Program-made: the position numbers and the translations under genes | Shown here: piece after piece, positions 54,872-63,648 of the stretch | Numbering within the stretch: the first letter of the stretch is position 1 | How the letters are laid out: every line of letters begins with the position of its first letter | The notes under the pieces: model-generated | Seen by the model: the letters and a program-made list of their open reading frames with translations, nothing else | The model's database searches: none | What the model was told of the DNA's origin: nothing | Assembly: GCF_900101705.1 (NCBI RefSeq) | Contig: NZ_FNAC01000008.1 | Span: 81,176 to 145,175, forward strand | Direction of reading: 5' to 3' | From: Algoriphagus faecimaris | GTDB taxonomy: Bacteria > Bacteroidota > Bacteroidia > Cytophagales > Cyclobacteriaceae | Length of the DNA: 64,000 nt

Positions 54872-56231
54872 CTGATTGATAAATCAATTCAAAAACCTGC
54901 GTCGATTTGAGTTTTTCCTGAGTATTGATAGCCCTATCAGCTATGAAAACTGGCTTGTCTAAATCAGATTCAGGAATCCTCCCATGCGCCCCTTTCACCA
55001 AGCTAGCATCAAGTGGGATCACATCCATCAAATACCGAAAACCTAGCTTTTTCTTTAACACTTTTGAGCCCACTTTGAGCAGGGGAACTCTGATTTTAGG
55101 ATCTAAAACCAACTCTACTGGGTCGTATCCCGGTTTCCTGTGAATATCCACACAGCGGGCATAATCCGGGGCTTTTTCATCATCCAGCCAGAAATAATAC
55201 GTAAACCAAGAGTTCTCATCCGCTACCACGACCAAATCCCCGGATCGCTCATGATCTAAACCGTAGGCCTTCTGTGCTTTTTTATCCAGCACTTTTTCAA
55301 TCCCAGGAGTATTTTCTAATAGGCTTTTGACTTGCTCGTACACCTTCTCATCCTGAATGTGCACATGGGCTACCTGATGATCTGCTACCGCAAAAGCCTG
55401 CGAGGTACCCGCATCTAAAGTTTCCAAACCCAATTCATTTTTCACCTGAATCCAACCCGCAGAACGCAAAATGCGATTGATATGAATCGGAGTATCCACC
55501 GAGGTGATTCCATACTCAGAAAGCAAGATGACTTGAGTGCCTTGACTTTCAAAATAGGTAATCAAATCCGCCGCCACTGTATCGATCTCTCGTAAGCTTT
55601 TGCCGATTTTATCAAAATCTATCCCGTATTTCTGAAGGGCGTAATCCAAGTGTGGGAGATATATCAAATTTAAGGTTGGGTTGTACCATTCGTCTACCTT
55701 TTTGGCGGCATCAGCGATCCATTGGGTAGAACTGATATTGGCATTGGGTCCCCAAAAGGAGAAGAGAGGAAACTGACCGAGCTCTTTTTGCAGTCGATCC
55801 CGTAGGTCCATGGGTTGGCTGTGGCAATCGGGTAACTTACGGCCATCTGCAGGATACAGAGGTCTTGGCGTCACCGCATAATCCACTGTGGAGTACATAT
55901 TGTACCACCAAAATAGGTTGGCACAGGTAAAGTCGGGATTTTCTGCCTTCAGCTTATCCCAGATTTTTTCAGACTGCACCAACCGATTGGACTGTCTCCA
56001 AAACTTGATTTCACACTCATCCTGAAAATACCAACCGTTTCCGACGATTCCATTTTCATTGGGCATTTTTCCCGTCAGATAAACTGATTGTGCCGAGCAG
56101 GTCACGGCGGGAAGTACAGGTTCGATGACGGCCTGCTTCTTTTTCTCGATCCAAGACTTCAAAAAAGGCGTTTGCTCCCCAATGACCCGGGAGGAAAGCG
56201 CTACAATATCTATGACTACAGTTTTTTTCAT
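54861..56231 (-). CDS. eboF: Alkaline phosphatase-superfamily protein of the ebo cluster (EboF-like)
   Basis: A 456-residue nucleotide pyrophosphatase/phosphodiesterase-like protein. The metal/nucleophile region is VVIDIVAL with PAVTCSAQSVYLTGKMPNE (Thr nucleophile), then YLPHLDYALQKYG; the final His is in VAHVHI or GAHGRIPESD. The position that is usually Asp-His-Gly reads SEYGI, so one metal site may be altered. It is the last gene of the ebo operon, starting directly at the stop of the inserted nuclease gene (no gap). No signal peptide, so cytoplasmic. Confidence 0.82.
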   Translation of the reverse strand: MKKTVVIDIVALSSRVIGEQTPFLKSWIEKKKQAVIEPVLPAVTCSAQSVYLTGKMPNENGIVGNGWYFQDECEIKFWRQSNRLVQSEKIWDKLKAENPDFTCANLFWWYNMYSTVDYAVTPRPLYPADGRKLPDCHSQPMDLRDRLQKELGQFPLFSFWGPNANISSTQWIADAAKKVDEWYNPTLNLIYLPHLDYALQKYGIDFDKIGKSLREIDTVAADLITYFESQGTQVILLSEYGITSVDTPIHINRILRSAGWIQVKNELGLETLDAGTSQAFAVADHQVAHVHIQDEKVYEQVKSLLENTPGIEKVLDKKAQKAYGLDHERSGDLVVVADENSWFTYYFWLDDEKAPDYARCVDIHRKPGYDPVELVLDPKIRVPLLKVGSKVLKKKLGFRYLMDVIPLDASLVKGAHGRIPESDLDKPVFIADRAINTQEKLKSTQVFELIYQSVRS

Positions 56232-57413
56232 TTATTCTTTAAACTCCCTTTCAATGATCTCCAATTGTGGAAGATCAGATTTTAATTCATCAGGAATAAT
56301 TTTTGAAGTTTGGTAATTCGACACACCTAAGGCATTGGATAGTCCTTTGAGACTATACTCAGCTACTACATTGTTCTTCCCTTTGCACAATAATAAACCA
56401 ATCGTCTCATTATCATCATCAGTTTTTAGAAAATCATTGGCCACGTTCACATAAAAGTTAAGCTGACTAGCATCCCCTGGTCTAAATTCCCTAGCTTTTA
56501 ATTCCACAATGATATAGCACTTTAATCTTGTATGATAAAATACTAAATCTGCATAAAAATCATCTCCACCCACTTCAAAATGTACTTGCTTACCCACAAA
56601 TGCAAAACCTTTTCCCAATTCTAGTAAAAATTTGGTCACATGAGTCGCCAGTTGCTCTTCTACATTGCGTTCATCAGCTTTCTCATTGGCTTGGACAAAA
56701 TCAAAAATGTACGGATCCTTCAAAAAATAATTGACATAATCCGAATTCACGGGAGGCAAGGTCCTTTTAAAATTATTGATCTTTTTTGACGATATCTGAC
56801 GTTCAAACAAGCCACTTTCAATTTGCATTGCCAAAATATTTCTGCTAAATCCTTCCTCTAAAGCATGGTGCATATACCATAGTCTTTTACCCAAATGTGG
56901 CTCTTTATCCATTAGGATCACGTGATGTGACCACGATATTTTCGAAAGAATTGAATCATAAAAAGGTCTCTCATCTAATTCTGCAACATCTTGTTGCATT
57001 ATTTTATACATTTGATTATCAGTCTCTTCAATTTTCGCAACAGCCTGTTGCACAAAATCCAAAACAATAGATTGTATGCTCAACTGTGAAGGGTTTGTTA
57101 AACTCATTTTTGAAGATGCCTCATTCAGTTTCAAAAGAATAGGTATGGAATATTCTAATGCGAATTTTCGGATGTAATTTAAATTTCGTGGTGAAAACCC
57201 TTTCTGTTTTGGAAACTCTTTCTTCAAGTCCACACTCAGCCGTTCAATTACCTTTGCACCCCAGCCTTTAGTTGACTGATGATATATAATCAACTGACCC
57301 AGCTTCCAATAAAGTAACAGCATTTCCTTATTGGCTGCTGTTACAGTCCTGATTTGAGCTACCTTAATTTGTTCTTTAAAAAGTGAAAGAAGAATGCTGT
57401 AATCCTTTTCCAT
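56232..57413 (-). CDS. DUF1016/YhcG-type PDDEXK nuclease, inserted in the ebo operon
   Basis: A 393-residue protein with the DUF1016 N-terminal domain (VTAANKEMLLLYWKLGQLI, KGWGAKVIERLSVDL, FSPRNLNYIRKFA) and a C-terminal PDDEXK nuclease domain (DFYADLVFYH then IIVELKAREFRPGDASQLN). The catalytic Asp, Glu and Lys are present. Relatives accompany restriction-modification systems or occur alone in variable regions. Here it splits eboE and eboF: its stop touches the eboF ATG, and 116 non-coding bases precede it. No methylase is nearby. Confidence 0.92.
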   Translation of the reverse strand: MEKDYSILLSLFKEQIKVAQIRTVTAANKEMLLLYWKLGQLIIYHQSTKGWGAKVIERLSVDLKKEFPKQKGFSPRNLNYIRKFALEYSIPILLKLNEASSKMSLTNPSQLSIQSIVLDFVQQAVAKIEETDNQMYKIMQQDVAELDERPFYDSILSKISWSHHVILMDKEPHLGKRLWYMHHALEEGFSRNILAMQIESGLFERQISSKKINNFKRTLPPVNSDYVNYFLKDPYIFDFVQANEKADERNVEEQLATHVTKFLLELGKGFAFVGKQVHFEVGGDDFYADLVFYHTRLKCYIIVELKAREFRPGDASQLNFYVNVANDFLKTDDDNETIGLLLCKGKNNVVAEYSLKGLSNALGVSNYQTSKIIPDELKSDLPQLEIIEREFKE

Positions 57414-57529
57414 AAATCAATAAAGTTTTAAAGTAGTAGAAGTTAACAACTTAAGTCCAGGTTTTCAACTATTAGTTGATTTTCTTCTTTCGGATATAAA
57501 ATTCAGGCGAACCCCTAATAACCAAATAC

Positions 57530-58738
57530 CTAAAGCCTTTTCAATTGAGGAATCACCCAAGCCAGCTCTCGGCTGATGGTTTCAGCCAAAGGCAATCGTT
57601 CCGATGGCGGCAAAACTTCCCAAGTATAGGTTTCCACCTCGAGATGGTTGCAGGTCTCGGGATGATTTTTCAGAAATTCCAAAACCTCCGAAATAACTGC
57701 GTTAGTGGATTCGAAATCCTCGTATTTACTATTGTAAACGGGAACATGAAAATGAATTCGCCATTCCTCTTCATGTGCCGATTGTAGATAATCCAAAGCA
57801 TTAGGAAGATCAGCATAGGAGGCAATTTCTCCGTCTGACTTTCTTCCGACTACCTGATGTAGGTAGGTGGACTCTGCAAAAGCCAAAAGTTTCGACCTTA
57901 ACAATCCTCTATCCTGATTCAAATTCACCTTGAGTGCAGCCGAAAGCTGGATTTTGCCAACTCGAATCCCAGCTTTCTTAAACTTGGCAAAGGTCTCCGA
58001 AGGCTTCTCATAGACTATCGCAAAATGACACACATCATAGCAAACCTGAACGTGTCTGTAGATCAGTTTCTCGGCCTGAGAATCAGAAATTTTCATTTTA
58101 GCTGAAAGTATTTTCACTCCTATGGGAATCAGCCATTCCTGAAAAAGCCAGATCATTTCATCGGAATTTTCCAATATCCCATCCGGCTCGGGTTCAATAT
58201 CCAAGTGCAAAAATTTACCGCTATCTGATTCGATTTGAGCCAAATCAGCTACAACCTCCATCAGGTTTTCAGTAGCAGCTTGCAGGACTTGTTGGCGATC
58301 AGCTTCATTCTTTTGCCAGTGCCGATACGAAATCGGTGAAGTAGAAATCCCTCCATCCACTCCCTCAGGGAGCAATTGGGTTAAAATCCGAAAAGATCGA
58401 ATCGTATATTCCCGACGCTCTGCCATACTCCAATCCGGAGCATGCACCTGATCTTTGACTACGGTACGATGAAAATCCGCATAAGGAAAACCATTTAAGG
58501 TGAAGACGTAGGCATTGGCCAAATTCAGCCAGGCTTTGAATTCCGAAAGCTGATCCTCCTTCTCCAGTTCCAAGCTTGCCTCATGGGAGAGTCGCAAACC
58601 GATGCCAAAAGGCCCTTCGAATTCTAGGTTTTTCCGAATTTGAGGGATATACATGCGGAGATTTTCAAAGGTCGCTTTCCAGCTTTCTCCAGGATGAATA
58701 TTGCTACAATAGCTTAAATGAAAGGTCTCGATCTGCAT
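57530..58738 (-). CDS. eboE: EboE-like TIM-barrel protein
   Basis: A 402-residue protein of the xylose-isomerase-like TIM-barrel superfamily known as metabolite traffic protein EboE. Recognisable parts are LSYCSNIHPGESWKATFENL, NGFPYADFHRTVVKDQVHAP, LHLDIEPEPDG and VCYDVCHFAIVYE with metal-type Asp/His/Glu. In cyanobacteria ebo genes are needed to move a scytonemin precursor to the periplasm; in other bacteria the product is unknown. It follows eboD with a one-base gap. Confidence 0.88.
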   Translation of the reverse strand: MQIETFHLSYCSNIHPGESWKATFENLRMYIPQIRKNLEFEGPFGIGLRLSHEASLELEKEDQLSEFKAWLNLANAYVFTLNGFPYADFHRTVVKDQVHAPDWSMAERREYTIRSFRILTQLLPEGVDGGISTSPISYRHWQKNEADRQQVLQAATENLMEVVADLAQIESDSGKFLHLDIEPEPDGILENSDEMIWLFQEWLIPIGVKILSAKMKISDSQAEKLIYRHVQVCYDVCHFAIVYEKPSETFAKFKKAGIRVGKIQLSAALKVNLNQDRGLLRSKLLAFAESTYLHQVVGRKSDGEIASYADLPNALDYLQSAHEEEWRIHFHVPVYNSKYEDFESTNAVISEVLEFLKNHPETCNHLEVETYTWEVLPPSERLPLAETISRELAWVIPQLKRL

Positions 58739-58739
58739 C

Positions 58740-59888
58740 TCAGCTCAGACTTAATTTGCTAGACTTCTCCTGAAGAAGAGTCACGGATTTTTGAATCAAT
58801 TCGGGGTCCATTTGGTGGACTTCCACCCCTTTTCCTAATCGCTCAAGCAACATGATGGTCAATTGCCCTCCTAGGTGCTCCTGAAATTCCCGAAGGCCCT
58901 GAAGGAGATTTTCTGCGGATAGCTCGGGCTCATATAGTGAAAATCCCAAACCCTGAATCAGCCCTAAGATCCGCAGCAGATCCTCTTCCGAAATCCAGCC
59001 CAAAAGATGAGAATACGTCGAGTCCAAAGCGATTCCTATCGCCACAGCTTCCCCATGACGAATGCGATACTGACTCAAATGCTCCAACTTATGTGCTGCC
59101 CAATGTCCAAAATCCAAGGGTCGCGAAGAACCGAGTTCAAAAGGATCTTTTCCCGCGATATGGTTCATGTGCATTTTTGCACAGCGGATGATTTGGGTCT
59201 TCATCGCCTCCATATCCCGAGATGCCATGGCTCTCTGATTTTGCTCCAGCCACTCAAAAAATTCGAGATCTTTGATTAAAGCTACTTTTAATGCCTCAGA
59301 AATTCCCGATCTCCAATCTCTATCCTCCAGTGTTTTGAGAAAATTAAAATCATTCAAAACCGCAACAGGTGTAGTGAAAGTCCCGAGGTAGTTTTTCTTT
59401 CCAAAGGAATTTATGCTGTTTTTCACTCCTACTCCAGAGTCATTTTGGGAAAGCACGGTAGTCGGAATTCGAATCAGCCGAATACCCCGATGAGAAATCG
59501 CCGACGCAAATCCTACCATGTCCAGAACTGCTCCTCCCCCTATTGCTACGATGTAGGAATGCCGATCTATCCCAAACTCATTCGTAGCTTTGACAATTTG
59601 CTGATAGACTTCCGGATCATTTTTGCAGGCTTCACCACCCGGTACTACCCTCGGCACTGCACAGAGGAAAAAGTGCTCATCGTGTGCTTTTTGATAGGCT
59701 TGTATCTGATCGATAAGTGCAGGAAAAGCTTTTGCCACGCCTTCATCAATTACAAAATAGGTTTTATTCTTTTTTTCTTTTTCCAAAACATCCACGAATA
59801 GTGAATTGGAGGGTTCAAACAGATCTTCTGTAAAGCAGACCGGATACTGAAACGATACTGCAAACGATTGCTGAAGGATGGTATTCAT
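58740..59888 (-). CDS. eboD: EboD-like 3-dehydroquinate-synthase-family protein
   Basis: A 382-residue sugar-phosphate-cyclase-fold protein. NAD-binding GGGAVLDMVGF, the substrate region TVLSQNDSGVGVKN, GKKNYLGTF, DWRSGISEALKVALIKD, and the metal site with DFGHWAAHKLE and RHGEAVAIGIALD are all present. It is expected to act on a sugar phosphate analogous to DAHP or sedoheptulose 7-phosphate rather than in the shikimate pathway, because of its ebo context. Confidence 0.9.
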   Translation of the reverse strand: MNTILQQSFAVSFQYPVCFTEDLFEPSNSLFVDVLEKEKKNKTYFVIDEGVAKAFPALIDQIQAYQKAHDEHFFLCAVPRVVPGGEACKNDPEVYQQIVKATNEFGIDRHSYIVAIGGGAVLDMVGFASAISHRGIRLIRIPTTVLSQNDSGVGVKNSINSFGKKNYLGTFTTPVAVLNDFNFLKTLEDRDWRSGISEALKVALIKDLEFFEWLEQNQRAMASRDMEAMKTQIIRCAKMHMNHIAGKDPFELGSSRPLDFGHWAAHKLEHLSQYRIRHGEAVAIGIALDSTYSHLLGWISEEDLLRILGLIQGLGFSLYEPELSAENLLQGLREFQEHLGGQLTIMLLERLGKGVEVHQMDPELIQKSVTLLQEKSSKLSLS

Positions 59889-59940
59889 ACAAGGTTAATA
59901 GGTCTATTGAGAGGAAAGTTTCCAAAAGGAGGACTTTCCC

Positions 59941-60855
59941 TTAGGTTACCGCAAATACTTTGGCTAGCCACAAAGATAAGGGCAGAAGCAGTAAAACGAT
60001 GACACCAAACTCCCAGCCTTGGAAGGCCGCTGTCAGCGAGGCATTGACGATGATCAAGGAAATTACGGCAGCCTTTACGGATTTTCCGATCAATTGAGGA
60101 CTTTGGGTCCGAATCGCGCGGATAAGCGGTGGAAAAATCATGTAAGCAACCAAACCCAAAAATGGAATCACCTGCCAATAGTCGGGGGTTTGGATTTTGG
60201 CCAAAACCAAGATAGAAATCAAGATGACCAAATACATGAAAAATCCTGCAAATAAGGAGCGTTTGTTTTTTCCATGCACTTCCCCCCGGCTGACTAGGGT
60301 GATCGCCGCCACATAAATCAGGGGAAGGAACCCTAGTGGCCATACTTTCCCGAGAACCTCCGGTGCTACAGCTATTCCGAGTAAGAGATTTCCTGTCCGG
60401 CAAAGGCCCATATTGATTGGTCCAAAGATACGCTGATGCTTTCCCCAGTAATCATAAACCAATGCACAAGCGGCTACTACAATGGCCAAACTCCCAGCCG
60501 AATAATTGACTTGAAAAGCAGCTAAAACCCCAAAAAGCAAGAGTAAGAACGCCATAAAAATCGCGCCGCTTTTGGAAGCCCTCCCACTGGGAATCGGACG
60601 CTCCGGTCGCTCTACAGCATCCAATTCTGCATCGGCAATATCATTGAAAGCTACCCCTCCTGCATACAAACCTACCGTACTGAGGGAGAGCCAAAGTAGA
60701 TTTTGCCAGAAATCCCCCGCTCCCAAATTCCAATCAGAAATCATATAGGCCCAGCCTCCGGCAATAGCAAAACCCGCCCAAATATCTGCGATCGCGGTGA
60801 TCACATTTGCTGGGCGGGTAAGCTGTAAATAAGCGAAAAGTGCTCCTCGCTTCAT
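59941..60855 (-). CDS. eboC: EboC-like UbiA-family prenyltransferase
   Basis: A 304-residue membrane enzyme with about eight helices. The first Asp-rich motif NDIADAELDAVERPERPIPS (Mg-diphosphate site) is complete and a second acidic stretch follows as LVYDYWGKHQR. Members transfer a prenyl chain to an acceptor; the ebo acceptor is unknown. It lies 1 bp after eboB, and eboD begins 52 bp downstream. Confidence 0.92.
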   Translation of the reverse strand: MKRGALFAYLQLTRPANVITAIADIWAGFAIAGGWAYMISDWNLGAGDFWQNLLWLSLSTVGLYAGGVAFNDIADAELDAVERPERPIPSGRASKSGAIFMAFLLLLFGVLAAFQVNYSAGSLAIVVAACALVYDYWGKHQRIFGPINMGLCRTGNLLLGIAVAPEVLGKVWPLGFLPLIYVAAITLVSRGEVHGKNKRSLFAGFFMYLVILISILVLAKIQTPDYWQVIPFLGLVAYMIFPPLIRAIRTQSPQLIGKSVKAAVISLIIVNASLTAAFQGWEFGVIVLLLLPLSLWLAKVFAVT

Positions 60856-60856
60856 C

Positions 60857-61768
60857 TTAGTTTTCTACCCGATCAGAAGGTCCTTCCACTCGGGGTACTT
60901 GCCCACCACGAAGGACTGAATTTCCTCCTAGCTTTTTGGTCTGATCGATTGGGGGAGCTTTTAGCCAGTCATTTTCATCCATCTGCCCGGATAGGGAGAA
61001 GGCCGTGAGTGCATTTCGGTAAGTCACGAGTTCCACATGCTCCTCAGGTATACCCATTTTTCGCATTAAGTCTGCAGTTTTTGGCACAGCCAAAGGATCC
61101 GAAATTCCCCAATCCGCCGCTGAATTGACAATGATTCGCTCAGGTCCGTATTGCTTTACGATCTCAACCATACGCTCAGAGCCCATTTTGGTATGGGGAT
61201 AGATGGTAAATCCAGCCCAATACCCTCGATCCAGGACTTCCTTGACCGTCTCCTCATTATTGTGATCGACAATCACCCAGCCCGGGTCCATCCCATGCTC
61301 TTCGGCTACATCCATGGAGCGATAGGTTCCTTTTTTCTTGTCGCGATGCGGCGTATGGATCAGCACAGGCAAATCCACTTCTTTGGCCAGCTCCAGCTGC
61401 TCTCGATAAAAGCGATCCTCTGCCTCGGTCTGATCGTCGTAGCCGATCTCACCTATTGCTACCACACCTTCTTTTCCCACATAAAGTGGAAGCAACTCCA
61501 TCACCTGCTCCGCCAATGGAATATTATTGGCTTCCTTGGAATTCAAACCCATGGTACAATAGTGGACGATCCCAAACTGACTTGCCCGAAAACGTTCCCA
61601 ACCCACGAGTGTACTGAAATAATCTTTGAAACTTCCCACTTCTGTCCGAGGTTGCCCCAGCCAAAAGGCGGGTTCGATGGTCGCTACAATACCGGCTTTT
61701 TGCATAGCCTCGTAATCATCCGTAGTTCGGGATACCAAGTGAATGTGTGGATCTATATATCTAGCCAT
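60857..61768 (-). CDS. eboB: EboB-like TatD-family metal hydrolase
   Basis: A 303-residue amidohydrolase-fold protein: DPHIHL (H8, H10) at the start, AIGEIGYDD (Glu ligand), VLIHTPHRDKKKG (His), VDHNNE (His) and VNSAADWGISDP (Asp). These fit the TatD metal set. The substrate is unknown, but it is the standard second member of ebo clusters. 33 bp separate it from eboA. Confidence 0.9.
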   Translation of the reverse strand: MARYIDPHIHLVSRTTDDYEAMQKAGIVATIEPAFWLGQPRTEVGSFKDYFSTLVGWERFRASQFGIVHYCTMGLNSKEANNIPLAEQVMELLPLYVGKEGVVAIGEIGYDDQTEAEDRFYREQLELAKEVDLPVLIHTPHRDKKKGTYRSMDVAEEHGMDPGWVIVDHNNEETVKEVLDRGYWAGFTIYPHTKMGSERMVEIVKQYGPERIIVNSAADWGISDPLAVPKTADLMRKMGIPEEHVELVTYRNALTAFSLSGQMDENDWLKAPPIDQTKKLGGNSVLRGGQVPRVEGPSDRVEN

Positions 61769-61801
61769 AATTTCTGATTTTTTGTCCTGTTAAGTTTTAA
61801 A

Positions 61802-62689
61802 TTAAATGCGGGAATCCTGGTATTCTTTCCCGATTTTTTCCCAAGTGATACCACCGGATTCTACGAGAGACAGGAGTTTGGGATAATCTGCCAACAAGGC
61901 TTTTGCGGGAGCGAAATCACTTTGGTACAAAGTCAAGGCACCTGCACTGTGCTCGAGCTCATCGGTGGAATTCATGACCTTTTTGAGATCGGCAAGGTAT
62001 TGATCATTCATAAAAGGCACAACTAATCGCCAAAGCTCAGGCATGACATTTCTACCAGCAGCCCATCGCTCATGCGCAAAATCCGAGGCTATCTCAGCCA
62101 AAGCTGAGTTTCTTCGCTTCTCCAGTCCCTGAATGCGGTAAAGGGGACGCTGCATAAAAACCGCCTTTAGCACGAGCTGATTCCAGTTGGCCTCGGGAAA
62201 AAAAGCAGCAGGAAATGGATTGTTTAGTGAAATGGCATCGAAGATCAAGGTCATATTTGTCCGGCACCCGTCGATCGCCCGCGTAAGCAAATCCTCCTGA
62301 AAGGGCAGAATGGGAAGTGCTGCGAAAAGCGCCTGCTGCTCATGCATATCGCCCGTTTCGAAAAGCTGATTTATCGCCGAAAACCAAGTCTTCTTTTCCT
62401 GAGGCAAGTACAATAAAAGAAATGATCTTGCCGCTTGAAGTCTATTCCAATGTGCTAGCTCAAAACCTGAGACTATTTGGCTTGACTGATTCTTTTCTTG
62501 ATCACTGAGAGACAGTAAATCCTTTGAGAAAAAACGGGAAGCTTGGCTGAACGCCAGAAAAAAAGAGGTTGGAGAAGTGGATTCCTGAATTTTTTGTGCC
62601 TTTTGCTTGAGCCATTGTATAGACTTTTCTTCAGTATCTCTTTCTAAGGATTGGAGCAGAAAACTTCGGACTTCCTGATTTTGGTTCAT
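61802..62689 (-). CDS. eboA: EboA-domain protein
   Basis: A 295-residue helical protein with the EboA features: an N-terminal LQSLERDTEEKSIQWLKQ, AQASRFFSKDLL-like helix, the central QALFAALPILPF, and AHERWAAGRNVMPELWRLV followed by FMNDQYLADLKKVMNS. No catalytic residues are evident. It opens the minus-strand ebo operon; the promoter must lie in 62690-62879, shared with the divergent VapBC. Confidence 0.85.
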   Translation of the reverse strand: MNQNQEVRSFLLQSLERDTEEKSIQWLKQKAQKIQESTSPTSFFLAFSQASRFFSKDLLSLSDQEKNQSSQIVSGFELAHWNRLQAARSFLLLYLPQEKKTWFSAINQLFETGDMHEQQALFAALPILPFQEDLLTRAIDGCRTNMTLIFDAISLNNPFPAAFFPEANWNQLVLKAVFMQRPLYRIQGLEKRRNSALAEIASDFAHERWAAGRNVMPELWRLVVPFMNDQYLADLKKVMNSTDELEHSAGALTLYQSDFAPAKALLADYPKLLSLVESGGITWEKIGKEYQDSRI

Positions 62690-62844
62690 CGATTAATTGA
62701 GCTTTTGGGAATTGTAAATTAACTCATTCAAAAATTAAATTCCATTCGATTTGGGAAGAGTGGAAGGGAAAATGGAGGATCTCTGACAAAAATCAGGTAT
62801 TTGAAAAGCACACTTGAACCAAATAAAATCAGATTTGCTTATAT

Positions 62845-62862
62845 TGCATAATAAACGATGCA
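62845..62862. promoter_or_regulatory. Possible VapBC operator
   Basis: An inverted repeat TGCAT (62845-62849) with ATGCA (62858-62862), 8 bases apart, lies 18 bases upstream of the antitoxin ATG. VapBC complexes usually repress themselves at such palindromes. Function inferred. Confidence 0.35.
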
Positions 62863-62879
62863 CTCTTGCACAATTTAAG

Positions 62880-63074
62880 ATGAGAACTACCCTTGATATC
62901 CCTGAGGATTTATTAAAAGAAATAATGAAAATAACGGGAGCAGCTACTAAAAGCCAAGCTGTGAAGCAGATTTTAGAGGAAAAAATCGCTCAGATAAAGC
63001 GTAAAAGACTGATCTCCATGAAAGGAACTATTGACCTGGATATTGATTTGGATACTTTGAGAGACCGGAAATAA
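62880..63074 (+). CDS. vapB: VapB-type antitoxin
   Basis: A 64-residue protein. The ATG at 62880 (MRTTLDIPEDLLKEIMKITG) is preferred over the upstream frame to 62814 because it begins the ribbon-helix-helix strand directly. RHH features are TTLDIPEDLL and TKSQAVKQILEEK. The acidic tail (TIDLDIDLDTLRDRK) is likely to occupy the toxin active site. It overlaps vapC by one base (TAATG), as usual for type II pairs. Confidence 0.9.
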   Translation: MRTTLDIPEDLLKEIMKITGAATKSQAVKQILEEKIAQIKRKRLISMKGTIDLDIDLDTLRDRK

Positions 63075-63460
63075 TGACTGGTCCAAAGATTTTGGTAGAT
63101 TCTTCAGTTTGGATCGATTTTTTCAAATCAACCAAGTCGAGCCCACTTAGCATTTATCTTGAAGAAGATATTGTTTTCACTAATGAACTGATTCTTACAG
63201 AATTGATCCCATGGCTTCACCAGGATAAAAAATGGGCAGCCATTGAAAGTCTAAATGCACTAGAATCAATCCCTTTAAGTATTGATTGGGAGATTATTCG
63301 TCAAATCCAGCAGTTAAATTTGAAAAATGGAATCAATAAAGTGGGAATTCCTGATCTAATTATCATCAATCAAGTAATTGAAGAAAAACTAGTCCTTTTC
63401 AGCCATGACAAGCATTTCAAACTCATGCAAGAGATTTTGAAATTTGACTTGATTACATGA
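63074..63460 (+). CDS. vapC: VapC-type PIN-domain toxin
   Basis: A 128-residue PIN-domain ribonuclease. The four acidic positions are D9 in LVDSSVWIDF, Glu in LTELIPW, Asp in VGIPDLIII and Asp in FSHDKHF. Complete length and motifs suggest an active enzyme. It is held in check by the upstream VapB. Confidence 0.92.
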   Translation: MTGPKILVDSSVWIDFFKSTKSSPLSIYLEEDIVFTNELILTELIPWLHQDKKWAAIESLNALESIPLSIDWEIIRQIQQLNLKNGINKVGIPDLIIINQVIEEKLVLFSHDKHFKLMQEILKFDLIT

Positions 63461-63648
63461 ATTTTTTTCTCCGAACTAAAAAAGGAGAAAATCAAAAATA
63501 CTGATCTTTAACAGTTTAGAATCCAAGTCTGGAAAAGTCAACTAACTATCTTGACTTACAACACTTGAAGTTCTAGTTTTGACTTTATTTTCTTCCATAT
63601 TTTAATTATTTACTTTAATGAAAAAATATTTAGTTTATTCAATTGCTT
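63461..63648. other. Short intergenic gap before the insertion sequence
   Basis: A/T-rich DNA without a coding frame or hairpin. An imperfect GGAGAAA/TTTTTCTCC-type pairing close to 63470-63490 could serve as a weak terminator for vapC. Confidence 0.35.

Noticed and set aside
59885..60403. A 172-residue minus-strand frame overlapping eboC
   Set aside because: It shares the strand of eboC but in another frame; eboC has a full UbiA motif, so this is a shadow.
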